5,221 nucleotides of DNA from Patescibacteria group bacterium (GTDB lineage: Bacteria; Patescibacteriota; Doudnabacteria; UBA920; 2-01-FULL-50-11). Under the pieces are notes generated by a model that saw only the letters and a program-made list of their open reading frames with translations, did no database searches and was not told the origin of the DNA. Every line of letters starts with the position of its first letter. Positions within the stretch are counted from its first letter, which is position 1. Made by a program: the position numbers and the translations under genes. The stretch spans positions 1 through 5,221 of the forward strand of contig JAMDAJ010000049.1 in NCBI GenBank assembly GCA_023485925.1. The letters are read 5' to 3'. Below, one piece after another: positions 1 through 5,221 of this stretch.

Positions 1-1577
1 AAATAGAATATCGACCCCTTATCCGGCCCGTCGCTCTCCGCTCCCAATTCGCCGCCGTGCTGCGCGATGATGAGTTTTGCCACGTACAGGCCCAAACCCA
101 GCCCCATGCTCTGGCCTCGGGAATTCGTGCCCCGCCCGTACTTTTCAAAAATCGATTTTTTGTCCTCCGGCTTTAAACCCATGCCGGTGTCGCGCACCCG
201 CACAAATACGTTGCGCGCGTCGCTATCAAGCTCCACCGTAATACTCCCATTCTTCGTGTACTTGATGGCGTTGTCGATAAGGTTATTGATGACCTGACGA
301 ACCTTTTCCTTGTCGGCGATGATACTTGGCAGCTTCCGCCGGGGTTTTTTAAAAACCAGCTTGAGCTTGGCTAACTGGGCCAGCGGCAATAGCTGGGTCA
401 CCGTCGTTTCAGTGATCTGAAGCAGATCGGTGGGTCCGAAGTCAAATTCCAGTTTGCCCCGTTCAATGCGGGAAACATTCAGCAGGTCTTCGATCAAGGC
501 GATGAGGGAATTGTTGGTCGCTTGCGTTTTACTTAACGCATCTTTTAGCTCGGAAGAAAGCGCGCCAAAATCACCGTCCAAAATCGCGGCTAAATACCAG
601 CGCATCGTGGCGGGGGGGGTCCGCAGTTGATGGCTAGCGAGCGTAATGAATTCCGCCCGGGCTTTATCGAGCGCCACTAATTTCTTGTTTGCCGCCTCCA
701 GATCGCGCGTCAAAACTTCCAGCTGCTCGCGCACCGCCACTTCTCGCTGCACGCTTCTCGTCAAGAGTCCGCCCACGATGGTCACCAAAACCAGCACGAT
801 GCCATCGATGACGTAATCCTGCAAGGTGGCAGCGAATATCAACCGGATGAGGATAGCGGTCCAAAGCAGATACACAAAAAATTCCGTGGCTACCACCTTG
901 ATATTGAACAGCCGTGCCCGGGAGGCCGCGTAATAGAACATTATCAAGCCGACGGAAACCAAAAAGTTAAAGTAAGGGGGAACCAAAATATCATACCAGA
1001 GAAAAAAATTCGAAATGCCGCCGCCAAAGCCGATAAGCGAGCCCCAAAACACGAAGGCGATCTGGGAGCGGAGCAAAGGATCGCGGCTCGAAAAAAATTC
1101 TCTTATCAAAACTACCAGTCCGGTGAACACCAGACCGAGGTAGAGCGCGAGCACGTAGAAAAGGTAAAGGAATCCCGGTACCGGCCAATACGGAAAAACC
1201 AATTTTTGCTGCAGGCCCGAGACGACGGTGGTCGTAAAGAAAGTATTGAGAACCAGGGTAAAACCCACGAACGCGATAAAAATCAATAGACGGCGGAACT
1301 GCGAGCTAAGATTGAGTAAACACACTACCCAACAAAAATAGAACAACGGGATCATAATAGAACCCAGGGTGAACAACTTCACCCAGACAAATGCCGAGAT
1401 CTCGTTGGTGGAAGAAAGCCACTGCCAGTAGCCAAAAGACCAAAAAGCGATGGAGAAGGTCAAAAAAATAAAAGCGATTTTGGCTTTCGACAATTTGGTG
1501 CGAAAAAAGATCTGTCCGGCCAAAAACAGCGCCACAATCCCGTTGATCAATCCAATTTTTGCGAAAATTTCTACCAT
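1..1577 (-). CDS. Multi-pass membrane sensor histidine kinase, 3' end cut by window edge
   Basis: Autophosphorylating sensor kinase of a two-component system, expected in the cytoplasmic membrane. The frame is open for 525 codons from ATG at 1577 to the window edge, where it reads GSIFYF, so only the last few residues should be missing. About nine hydrophobic segments fill residues 3-272; the first seven resemble the 7TM sensor regions of HisKA_7TM-type kinases, and no separate ligand-binding domain is visible. A charged, probably coiled-coil linker (about 274-308) leads to the H-box SHQLRTPP with phospho-acceptor His316. The ATPase domain shows the N-box NNLIDNA (431-437, key Asn436), G1 DTGMGL (463-468), an FEKYGRG segment and G2 GLGLGL (492-497). 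All catalytic motifs are present. An oddity is Pro322, where Leu is usual after the H-box Pro. No strong ribosome binding site precedes the ATG; GGACGAG lies rather far upstream. The signal sensed cannot be told. The stand-alone receiver at 3369 is a candidate partner. Confidence 0.93.
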   Translation of the reverse strand, partial: MVEIFAKIGLINGIVALFLAGQIFFRTKLSKAKIAFIFLTFSIAFWSFGYWQWLSSTNEISAFVWVKLFTLGSIMIPLFYFCWVVCLLNLSSQFRRLLIFIAFVGFTLVLNTFFTTTVVSGLQQKLVFPYWPVPGFLYLFYVLALYLGLVFTGLVVLIREFFSSRDPLLRSQIAFVFWGSLIGFGGGISNFFLWYDILVPPYFNFLVSVGLIMFYYAASRARLFNIKVVATEFFVYLLWTAILIRLIFAATLQDYVIDGIVLVLVTIVGGLLTRSVQREVAVREQLEVLTRDLEAANKKLVALDKARAEFITLASHQLRTPPATMRWYLAAILDGDFGALSSELKDALSKTQATNNSLIALIEDLLNVSRIERGKLEFDFGPTDLLQITETTVTQLLPLAQLAKLKLVFKKPRRKLPSIIADKEKVRQVINNLIDNAIKYTKNGSITVELDSDARNVFVRVRDTGMGLKPEDKKSIFEKYGRGTNSRGQSMGLGLGLYVAKLIIAQHGGELGAESDGPDKGSIFY

Positions 1578-1627
1578 ATGTTTGTTTTGCTCGTCCGTTG
1601 CCAGATCATCCGGCAAGGGTCGAATTT

Positions 1628-1665
1628 GAAAAACACGGATTTGTCGACCAAGGGCGACAAACCCG
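1628..1665 (-). terminator. Probable intrinsic terminator after the acyltransferase-methyltransferase gene
   Basis: Read on the minus strand, CGGGTTTGTCG (1665-1655) pairs with CGACAAATCCG (1646-1636) around an 8-base loop. This gives 11 base pairs with one G-U. The hairpin begins 8 bases after the methyltransferase stop codon and is followed by TGTTTTTC, a short, imperfect U-run. It would end or attenuate transcription before the histidine kinase. The short U-run keeps the confidence moderate. Confidence 0.6.
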
Positions 1666-1673
1666 AAAACCCG

Positions 1674-2870
1674 CTATTTTTTTATCAAGCAGACCAAATG
1701 AACGCCCATCGGCTCTTGAAAACACTGTAACGTTCCGAGATCAAAACCCGCGGTTCTAAGCAACGAGCGCAATTCATCTTCAGTTTTATAATGCATTTGG
1801 GGCCACCCCACATTTCGCACAAAACGCACTTCGGAATTAGGCGTGACATTGGCGGTGACGAATACCCCGCCCGGAACCATCACCCGTTGGATATTGGACA
1901 GCAAACTGGCGGCGGTTTCGAGGTTGAAATAATCCAGTAGCCCCACCATCTCTACCAGTTCCACGCTCTGGGGAGCAATGAGCGATGACAAATTTTTTAC
2001 GTTGCCTTCCACCCACTGAAAATAAGAACTGACGCCGTATTCAGCGGCGAGCTTGCGCCCAAGGTCCAAAGCGGAAATATCCTTGTCGATCGTGGTCACG
2101 CTCAATTGCAGCGGCTGGGTGGCGGACAAACGCGCCAGAGTTTGAATGACCGCGCGGGAAGAACCGCCGCCCAGATTCAGAGCTCGCATCGGCGCGCCGG
2201 TCGCCGCCAAACGGCGGAATTGCGATTCCAAAAGATTTTCCACGATCTTCAATCGGTTCTGCACGGCTTTGGGCTGGGAAACGAAATTGTGAAAAAAATA
2301 ATCCGCCGCCGCATGCAGCCCGCGGCTGGAAATCGCCTTTGTCTTAGTATACATCTCTTCCAAAGAATGGCTGGTGCCGGGCCGGGCGATAACTTTGCGC
2401 CCGTAAGGACTGGCGCAGCGAACCATCGACTGCAATAATCGCGGCGGCAAAACGTTCAAGAAAGGCACGGTTGCAATACGAACGGTTTTTACAAAATGGC
2501 TGTGCGTTCTTAGACCGGGGAATTCGGCCGAGACCTCGGCGGCCGCAGGCTTGAACCGCTCGGCCTGCAACGGCAGATAAAGCTCTTCGATCCGCGCCTT
2601 GATAGCGGCCAGGACCTGGGGCAAGGCGGCATCGTCAGATCCAAGACCTAAAGCCGCAAAAGTGAACGGCTGACCGATCCGGATATTTATCCGCAGCCGT
2701 TTGTAAAGCAAACCCCAACGGCCCGCCCCCCCGGCACCGGCGATGGCAATGGGCAAGATTGGCACTTGCGAAAACATCGCCCGCCAGCTTGGCAATCCCG
2801 ATCTTGAACTCGCCCAAATTTTGTTCGAACACCCGTTTGCCTTCCGGAAAGAACACCAGACTTCCGCCAC
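1674..2870 (-). CDS. Class I SAM-dependent methyltransferase domain; C-terminal part of a frameshifted acyltransferase-methyltransferase fusion
   Basis: This open frame encodes 398 residues, but its first 30 or so are an out-of-frame reading of acyltransferase DNA. Genuine sequence starts near 2780 with AMFSQVPILPIAI, the proline-containing fourth block of a PlsC acyltransferase. Joined to the upstream frame (start 3261) it gives a 528-residue protein. In that numbering the acyltransferase fold ends around 235, a segment of unknown role spans about 236-330, and a Rossmann-type methyltransferase follows. It shows motif I LNLGGGSS (361-368), acidic Asp392 after strand 2 (TTIDKD, ribose contact), GNV at 419-421 and the VPGG turn (462-465) before a late strand. 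These are general SAM-binding features; the methyl acceptor cannot be read from them. A lipid or acyl acceptor is plausible because of the fusion, but that is inference. The stop TAG at 1674 is followed by a probable terminator. Alternative: a separate methyltransferase gene with internal initiation at the ATG at 2777, though no good ribosome binding site is seen there. Confidence 0.82.
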   Translation of the reverse strand: MAEVWCSFRKANGCSNKIWASSRSGLPSWRAMFSQVPILPIAIAGAGGAGRWGLLYKRLRINIRIGQPFTFAALGLGSDDAALPQVLAAIKARIEELYLPLQAERFKPAAAEVSAEFPGLRTHSHFVKTVRIATVPFLNVLPPRLLQSMVRCASPYGRKVIARPGTSHSLEEMYTKTKAISSRGLHAAADYFFHNFVSQPKAVQNRLKIVENLLESQFRRLAATGAPMRALNLGGGSSRAVIQTLARLSATQPLQLSVTTIDKDISALDLGRKLAAEYGVSSYFQWVEGNVKNLSSLIAPQSVELVEMVGLLDYFNLETAASLLSNIQRVMVPGGVFVTANVTPNSEVRFVRNVGWPQMHYKTEDELRSLLRTAGFDLGTLQCFQEPMGVHLVCLIKK

Positions 2871-3261
2871 TCGACAAGATCTCCTCCGGCAGCCGTAAAG
2901 AATTAGTTAAGCCGGTGCCGGCCAGGGCGGGAAAACCGCCAAAAGAACCGAAGAAAAATCTTCGAACCCTATTTTCAAATAGCGAATCCCGACCAATGAA
3001 ACGGAAAGGATACAGCCGGGAACGGTAAGGAAAACACAAACCCACCAAGAGCGGGTCCAGATAACTTTTGTGGTTTGCGATGATTATCACAGGCCCCGAC
3101 TCGATCCGCCGCGCCGACGCTTTCCCTTGGATGCGGGTTCGCGTAAGAAGAAAAAATAGCGCGCGAACGACGGGAAAAACCGCTTTTTGCACCCACCATA
3201 TGTTATTCCTCCCCACGCCACGCCGAAAAAAAACGGCTTGGCTTCTCACAGAAAAATTCAT
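2635..3261 (-). CDS. PlsC-type 1-acyl-glycerol-3-phosphate acyltransferase; N-terminal part of the frameshifted fusion
   Basis: Lysophospholipid acyltransferase of the PlsC family, which moves a fatty acyl chain onto a lysophosphatidate-like acceptor at the inner face of the membrane. From ATG 3261 the protein has an amphipathic/hydrophobic stretch at 21-39, then the catalytic NHKSYLDP block (His64 and Asp69, the HX4D motif), FIGRDSLF (88-95) matching the second block, and FPEGKR (138-143), the acceptor phosphate-binding block. Homology runs to GIAKLA (155-160). The frame then changes to nonsense rich in Cys, His and Arg and stops at 2635. The missing fourth block continues in the overlapping frame, so this is one gene broken by a one-base shift. 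An in-frame ATG lies at 3312, but it is upstream of the -10 box of the likely promoter (3301-3306), so 3261 is preferred. The ribosome binding site is weak (AAGCAAG). PlsC itself is normally near 200-250 residues and free-standing, so the C-terminal methyltransferase is unusual. Confidence 0.85.
   Translation of the reverse strand: MNFSVRSQAVFFRRGVGRNNIWWVQKAVFPVVRALFFLLTRTRIQGKASARRIESGPVIIIANHKSYLDPLLVGLCFPYRSRLYPFRFIGRDSLFENRVRRFFFGSFGGFPALAGTGLTNSLRLPEEILSSGGSLVFFPEGKRVFEQNLGEFKIGIAKLAGDVFASANLAHCHRRCRGGGPLGFALQTAADKYPDRSAVHFCGFRSWI
2780..2782 (-). other. Single-base frameshift site in the acyltransferase-methyltransferase gene
   Basis: On the minus strand the DNA reads CTGGCGGGCGATG. 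With three Gs the acyltransferase frame goes on as LAGDV and leaves the family pattern. With two Gs it would read KLAAMFSQVPILPI, exactly joining the two homologous parts. The change is thus one extra G (C on the plus strand) at 2780-2782. It could be a sequencing or assembly error, a real mutation, or, least likely, programmed shifting: no classical slippery heptamer is visible. Confidence 0.8.
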
Positions 3262-3300
3262 AAAAATTCTTGCTTTGTTCGCGATCAAAATCTTATCATT

Positions 3301-3329
3301 ATTATAGATCATTTTGAAATATATCTCAA
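3301..3329 (-). promoter_or_regulatory. Sigma70-type promoter for the acyltransferase-methyltransferase gene
   Basis: On the minus strand, TTGAGA (3329-3324) and a perfect TATAAT (3306-3301) are separated by 17 bases, the optimal spacing. Transcription should start near 3294, giving a leader of about 33 bases to the ATG at 3261. This promoter argues against translation from the upstream ATG at 3312, which would lie outside the transcript. Confidence 0.72.
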
Positions 3330-3330
3330 A
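3313..3330. repeat. 18-bp near-palindrome between divergent promoters, possible operator
   Basis: TTTGAAATATATCTCAAA pairs with itself at 8 of 9 positions (mismatch 3318/3325). It contains the -35 boxes of both divergent promoters and sits nearly midway between the two -10 boxes. A dimeric regulator bound here would block or control both genes. Part of the symmetry is automatic because two inverted -35 boxes sit side by side, so the operator role is only a suggestion. Confidence 0.45.
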
Positions 3331-3341
3331 CGTGGTATAAT
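3314..3341 (+). promoter_or_regulatory. Extended -10 sigma70-type promoter for the response regulator
   Basis: TTGAAA (3314-3319) and a perfect TATAAT (3336-3341) are separated by 16 bases, with TGG directly before the -10 box forming an extended -10. The start of transcription is expected near 3348, leaving a leader of only about 20 bases. The element overlaps almost completely the minus-strand promoter of the lipid gene. Confidence 0.78.
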
Positions 3342-3368
3342 AAATACAACCGCTTCGAATAGAAAAAA

Positions 3369-3824
3369 ATGGCGAAAAATCCTAATAACACAGCAGCTTC
3401 TCCCTCGCTGACAAAAACCATCCTCGTGGTAGAGGACGATTTGGCGATGCAAGGCATCTTGGTAAAAAAACTCAAAACCAAGGGCTTCCAAGTCATCGAT
3501 GCCGATAACGGCAAAACCGCCATGGAGTTGATCGAGGGGAAAAATCCCGATCTGGTGCTATTGGACCTGATGATCCCCAAGATGGACGGTTTTGAAGTGT
3601 TGATGAGGATCCGCAATCACGATAATCCGACAGTCGCCCGCACGCCGGTAATTGTTCTCACCAATCTTTTCGGACAAGAAGACATCAACCGAGCCAACTC
3701 GCTGAATATCCAAGGATACATCGTCAAAGCGTACCTCACTACCGAAGAGATCGCCGAGAAAGTCCGCGCCGTTCTGGAAGAAGTCGGCGGCCACACTCCC
3801 GCGGCCAAAGATGAACCGACCTGA
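3369..3824 (+). CDS. Stand-alone receiver-domain response regulator (CheY-like)
   Basis: Cytoplasmic phospho-receiver of a two-component system, 151 residues. After a low-complexity N-terminus (about residues 1-15) there is one complete receiver domain (about 17-139). It has acidic pocket residues Asp23 and Asp24 (VEDD), phospho-acceptor Asp66 in LLDLMIPKMDG, switch Thr98 in VIVLTN, aromatic Tyr117 and Lys120 in YIVKA. All five functional positions are intact, so it should be phosphorylated. No DNA-binding or enzymatic output domain follows; only a short polar tail rich in Ala, Pro and charged residues remains. It therefore acts through protein contacts or as a phosphate shuttle. The likely kinase partner is the histidine kinase at 1-1577. 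The ATG is preceded by an A-rich run (AGAAAAAA) rather than a Shine-Dalgarno sequence. The gene has its own promoter and ends in a strong terminator, so it is monocistronic. Confidence 0.93.
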   Translation: MAKNPNNTAASPSLTKTILVVEDDLAMQGILVKKLKTKGFQVIDADNGKTAMELIEGKNPDLVLLDLMIPKMDGFEVLMRIRNHDNPTVARTPVIVLTNLFGQEDINRANSLNIQGYIVKAYLTTEEIAEKVRAVLEEVGGHTPAAKDEPT

Positions 3825-3861
3825 AAAATTTTAGACTGCATACTAGCACCCTCCTCGCCCG

Positions 3862-3892
3862 ATCCTCAAAACATTTTTTGAGGATTTTTTTT
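3862..3892 (+). terminator. Intrinsic terminator after the response regulator
   Basis: ATCCTCAAAA (3862-3871) and TTTTGAGGAT (3876-3885) form a perfect 10-bp stem with a CATT loop, followed at once by a run of Ts to 3892. It lies about 38 bases after the stop codon and separates the signalling gene from the purB-like gene. The A-rich left arm lets it work in part in the other direction too, but no converging gene is present. Confidence 0.93.
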
Positions 3893-3917
3893 ACAGCTGG
3901 CACGATTTTTTGGCGAC

Positions 3918-3946
3918 TTGTAAAAACTCCAAAAATCTGCGATAGT
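3918..3946 (+). promoter_or_regulatory. Likely promoter of the purB-like gene
   Basis: TTGTAA (3918-3923) and GATAGT (3941-3946) are 17 bases apart, and TGC directly precedes the -10 box (extended -10). The match is moderate. Its place just after the terminator and about 58 bases before the start codon supports it. The leader holds a small GAATC/GATTC hairpin (3952-3969) of unknown meaning; no purine riboswitch fits in so short a leader. Confidence 0.5.
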
Positions 3947-3991
3947 AGTGGGAATCGGATTTCTGATTCAGCACAAAACTTCAAAGAACAG

Positions 3992-3996
3992 GGAGG
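3992..3996 (+). promoter_or_regulatory. Shine-Dalgarno sequence of the purB-like gene
   Basis: GGAGG within CAGGGAGGAC lies 7 bases before the ATG at 4004. This is an ideal ribosome binding site and fixes the start codon. It contrasts with the weak or absent sites of the other three genes. Confidence 0.85.
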
Positions 3997-4003
3997 ACTT
4001 TGC

Positions 4004-5221
4004 ATGATCAAACGATACACGCGGCCGGACATAACCGCGGTATTCTCTGAAGAAACCAAATACCGCAACTGGCTAGCGGTCGAGCTAGCCGTCTGCCAAG
4101 CTCGAGAAGAAGTGGGACAGATTCCCTCTAGCGTGACCGAGCGAATCAAAACCGCTTTGGTCGAGGTGCCTATCGCCACAATCGCCGAGCGGGCCTTGTG
4201 GATCGAAACCAACCCCGAAACCGGCACTGGCCACGACGTGCAGTCTTTCGTGGACGCAGTGCGAGAACGCCTGCCGGAGGACCTCCGTCGCTACTTCCAC
4301 GAAATCACCACTTCCACCGACACCACCGAGCCGGCGTTCTTTATGACCATCTGGCAGGCCGGCGAGGTGATTTCCAAATACCTTGATGCCCTGCGCATTG
4401 CCTTACGCGTGCTCGTCGGCAAATATAAGCACACGGCGAAGATCGGCCGCACGCATACCCAGCACGGCATCCCCTCTGTCGTAGGCCTGTACTTCCTGTG
4501 GTGGTACGACATGATCACCAACGCTCGGAACAGTTGGCGGAGGACCATCGAGCATATTCGCTTCGGCAAAGTGCGCGGACTTGTTGGCACCTATGACAAC
4601 GGACTGACCCCAACCGTTGAGGCCAAAGCGCTTAAACTGCTCAACCTCAAGCCGGTCAGGGTCTGTGGCCAGATCATTCTGCGCGATCGTCTGGCCCGCG
4701 TCATGAACGAACTGGCGGTAATCGCCGCTCTGCTCGAAAACATCGCGGTCAATATCCGGCTCGGCGCCCAAACGGAAGTCCGGGAGATGTCGGAACCGTT
4801 CGGCAAAGGACGCAAGGGTTCCAGTCACTCCCCTCACAAGCAGAACACCGACCGCTCCGAGAATGTCACCGGTCTGGCCCGAGTGGTACGGCACAACGCC
4901 GGCGCGGAACTGGAAAACATCGTCACATGGTGGGAACGCGACATTTCCCACTCCGGACCCGAACGCATCGTGGTGGAAGACAGCTTCCAGCTCGTTGCCT
5001 TCATGCTCTACCGCATGACGGCCATCGTCGAAGGATTGCGCGTTGACGAACAGCAAATCGCCCGCAATCTCAACCTCACCTGCGGCATCACCAACTCAGG
5101 CCAAGTCAAGACGGTCCTGATGGCTCACGGCCTCGAACCGGAGAAGGCCTACGACAGAGGGGATGCCGTGCTGGGTATGCGTGCGGCCGATCTTCGCCGT
5201 GTGCTTATATTTGCCGACGAG
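4004..5221 (+). CDS. purB: Adenylosuccinate lyase (PurB), 3' end cut by window edge
   Basis: Cytoplasmic enzyme of the fumarase/aspartase superfamily. It splits fumarate from SAICAR and from adenylosuccinate, two steps of purine synthesis, and works as a homotetramer with active sites built from three chains. The 406 residues seen are most of the usual 430-480. Landmarks in order: N-terminal RYTRPDITAVF typical of PurB; HDV (77-79); FHEITTSTD (98-106), the HxGxTSSD-like block with His99; GRTHTQH (148-154) with the likely general acid His154; and the mobile signature loop GSSHSPHKQN (272-281) with catalytic Ser273. After it comes SENVTGLAR and then ERDISHSGPER, a PurB hallmark that favours this enzyme over argininosuccinate lyase or fumarase. 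Two usual signature residues differ: Ser276 replaces the Met of SSxMPxKxN, and Thr282 follows Asn281 where Pro is common. The start is fixed by a strong ribosome binding site. The gene appears GC-richer than its neighbours and stands alone after a terminator. Confidence 0.95.
   Translation, partial: MIKRYTRPDITAVFSEETKYRNWLAVELAVCQAREEVGQIPSSVTERIKTALVEVPIATIAERALWIETNPETGTGHDVQSFVDAVRERLPEDLRRYFHEITTSTDTTEPAFFMTIWQAGEVISKYLDALRIALRVLVGKYKHTAKIGRTHTQHGIPSVVGLYFLWWYDMITNARNSWRRTIEHIRFGKVRGLVGTYDNGLTPTVEAKALKLLNLKPVRVCGQIILRDRLARVMNELAVIAALLENIAVNIRLGAQTEVREMSEPFGKGRKGSSHSPHKQNTDRSENVTGLARVVRHNAGAELENIVTWWERDISHSGPERIVVEDSFQLVAFMLYRMTAIVEGLRVDEQQIARNLNLTCGITNSGQVKTVLMAHGLEPEKAYDRGDAVLGMRAADLRRVLIFADE

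Noticed and set aside
612..619. Possible frameshift at the run of eight Gs in the kinase
   Set aside because: The frame is correct on both sides: HQLRT before, and RWYLAAIL and the rest of the domain after. Only a substitution at residue 322 is unusual.
67..1188. Short open frames on both strands within the kinase region (67-297, 430-630, 664-864, 991-1188)
   Set aside because: All overlap the continuous 525-codon kinase frame, which has every histidine-kinase motif in order.
2106..2438. 110-residue plus-strand open frame opposite the methyltransferase
   Set aside because: It is antisense to well-supported methyltransferase sequence, has biased Arg/Gln/Gly content, shows no recognisable motif and has no binding site.
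3262..3312. Longer start of the acyltransferase at ATG 3312, adding 17 residues
   Set aside because: The ATG lies upstream of the -10 box of the likely promoter, so it would not be in the transcript. The added residues are polar, AT-driven sequence without family resemblance.
3326..3841. Minus-strand open frames opposite the response regulator
   Set aside because: The plus frame has a complete receiver domain with all active-site residues, so the minus frames are chance readings.
3952..3969. Riboswitch or attenuator in the purB leader
   Set aside because: Only a five- to six-pair hairpin (GAATC/GATTC) is visible, and the leader of about 50 bases is too short for a purine or other known riboswitch.
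4403..5056. 217-residue minus-strand open frame opposite purB
   Set aside because: It mirrors the codon structure of a clear PurB frame; the protein has no family features. The same applies to shorter minus frames at 3739-4227, 4085-4300, 4291-4590 and 4591-4815.

Overview
The window carries four genes, two of them cut by its ends. It looks like a fragment of a small-genome, probably uncultivated bacterium. The best hint is the signalling pair: a stand-alone receiver-domain response regulator with an Asn-Leu-Phe stretch after the switch Thr, and a polytopic histidine kinase with an HQLRTP-type H-box followed by an RWY stretch. Both styles are familiar from Patescibacteria (candidate phyla radiation). 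This is a style judgement, not proof. Base composition is about half GC by eye. It is AT-rich between 3190 and 3370 and seems more GC-rich in the purB-like gene.

Layout. Positions 1-1577 (minus) hold a membrane histidine kinase that lacks only its last residues. Positions 1578-1673 are a short gap with a probable intrinsic terminator. Positions 1674-3261 (minus) hold one long gene encoding a PlsC-type glycerolipid acyltransferase joined to a class I SAM-dependent methyltransferase. A one-base frameshift near 2780 splits it into two overlapping open frames. Positions 3262-3368 are a compact divergent control region in which two good sigma70-type promoters interlock around an 18-bp near-palindrome. 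Positions 3369-3824 (plus) encode the single-domain response regulator, followed by a very clear intrinsic terminator (3862-3892). Positions 4004-5221 (plus) encode most of an adenylosuccinate lyase (PurB) with its own likely promoter and a strong ribosome binding site.

How the genes may work together. The kinase and the receiver protein are a plausible cognate pair, although they lie on opposite strands with the lipid gene between them. The receiver gene and the lipid gene start from promoters that occupy the same DNA, so their transcription should be linked or mutually exclusive. This suggests, by inference only, that membrane-lipid modification and two-component signalling are coupled here. 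PurB (purine synthesis) is a housekeeping gene insulated from the rest by the terminator.

The most unusual items are the acyltransferase-methyltransferase fusion, its frameshift, the interlocked promoters with their dyad, and altered signature residues in the kinase H-box and the PurB catalytic loop. No RNA gene, insertion sequence, CRISPR array or origin could be supported.
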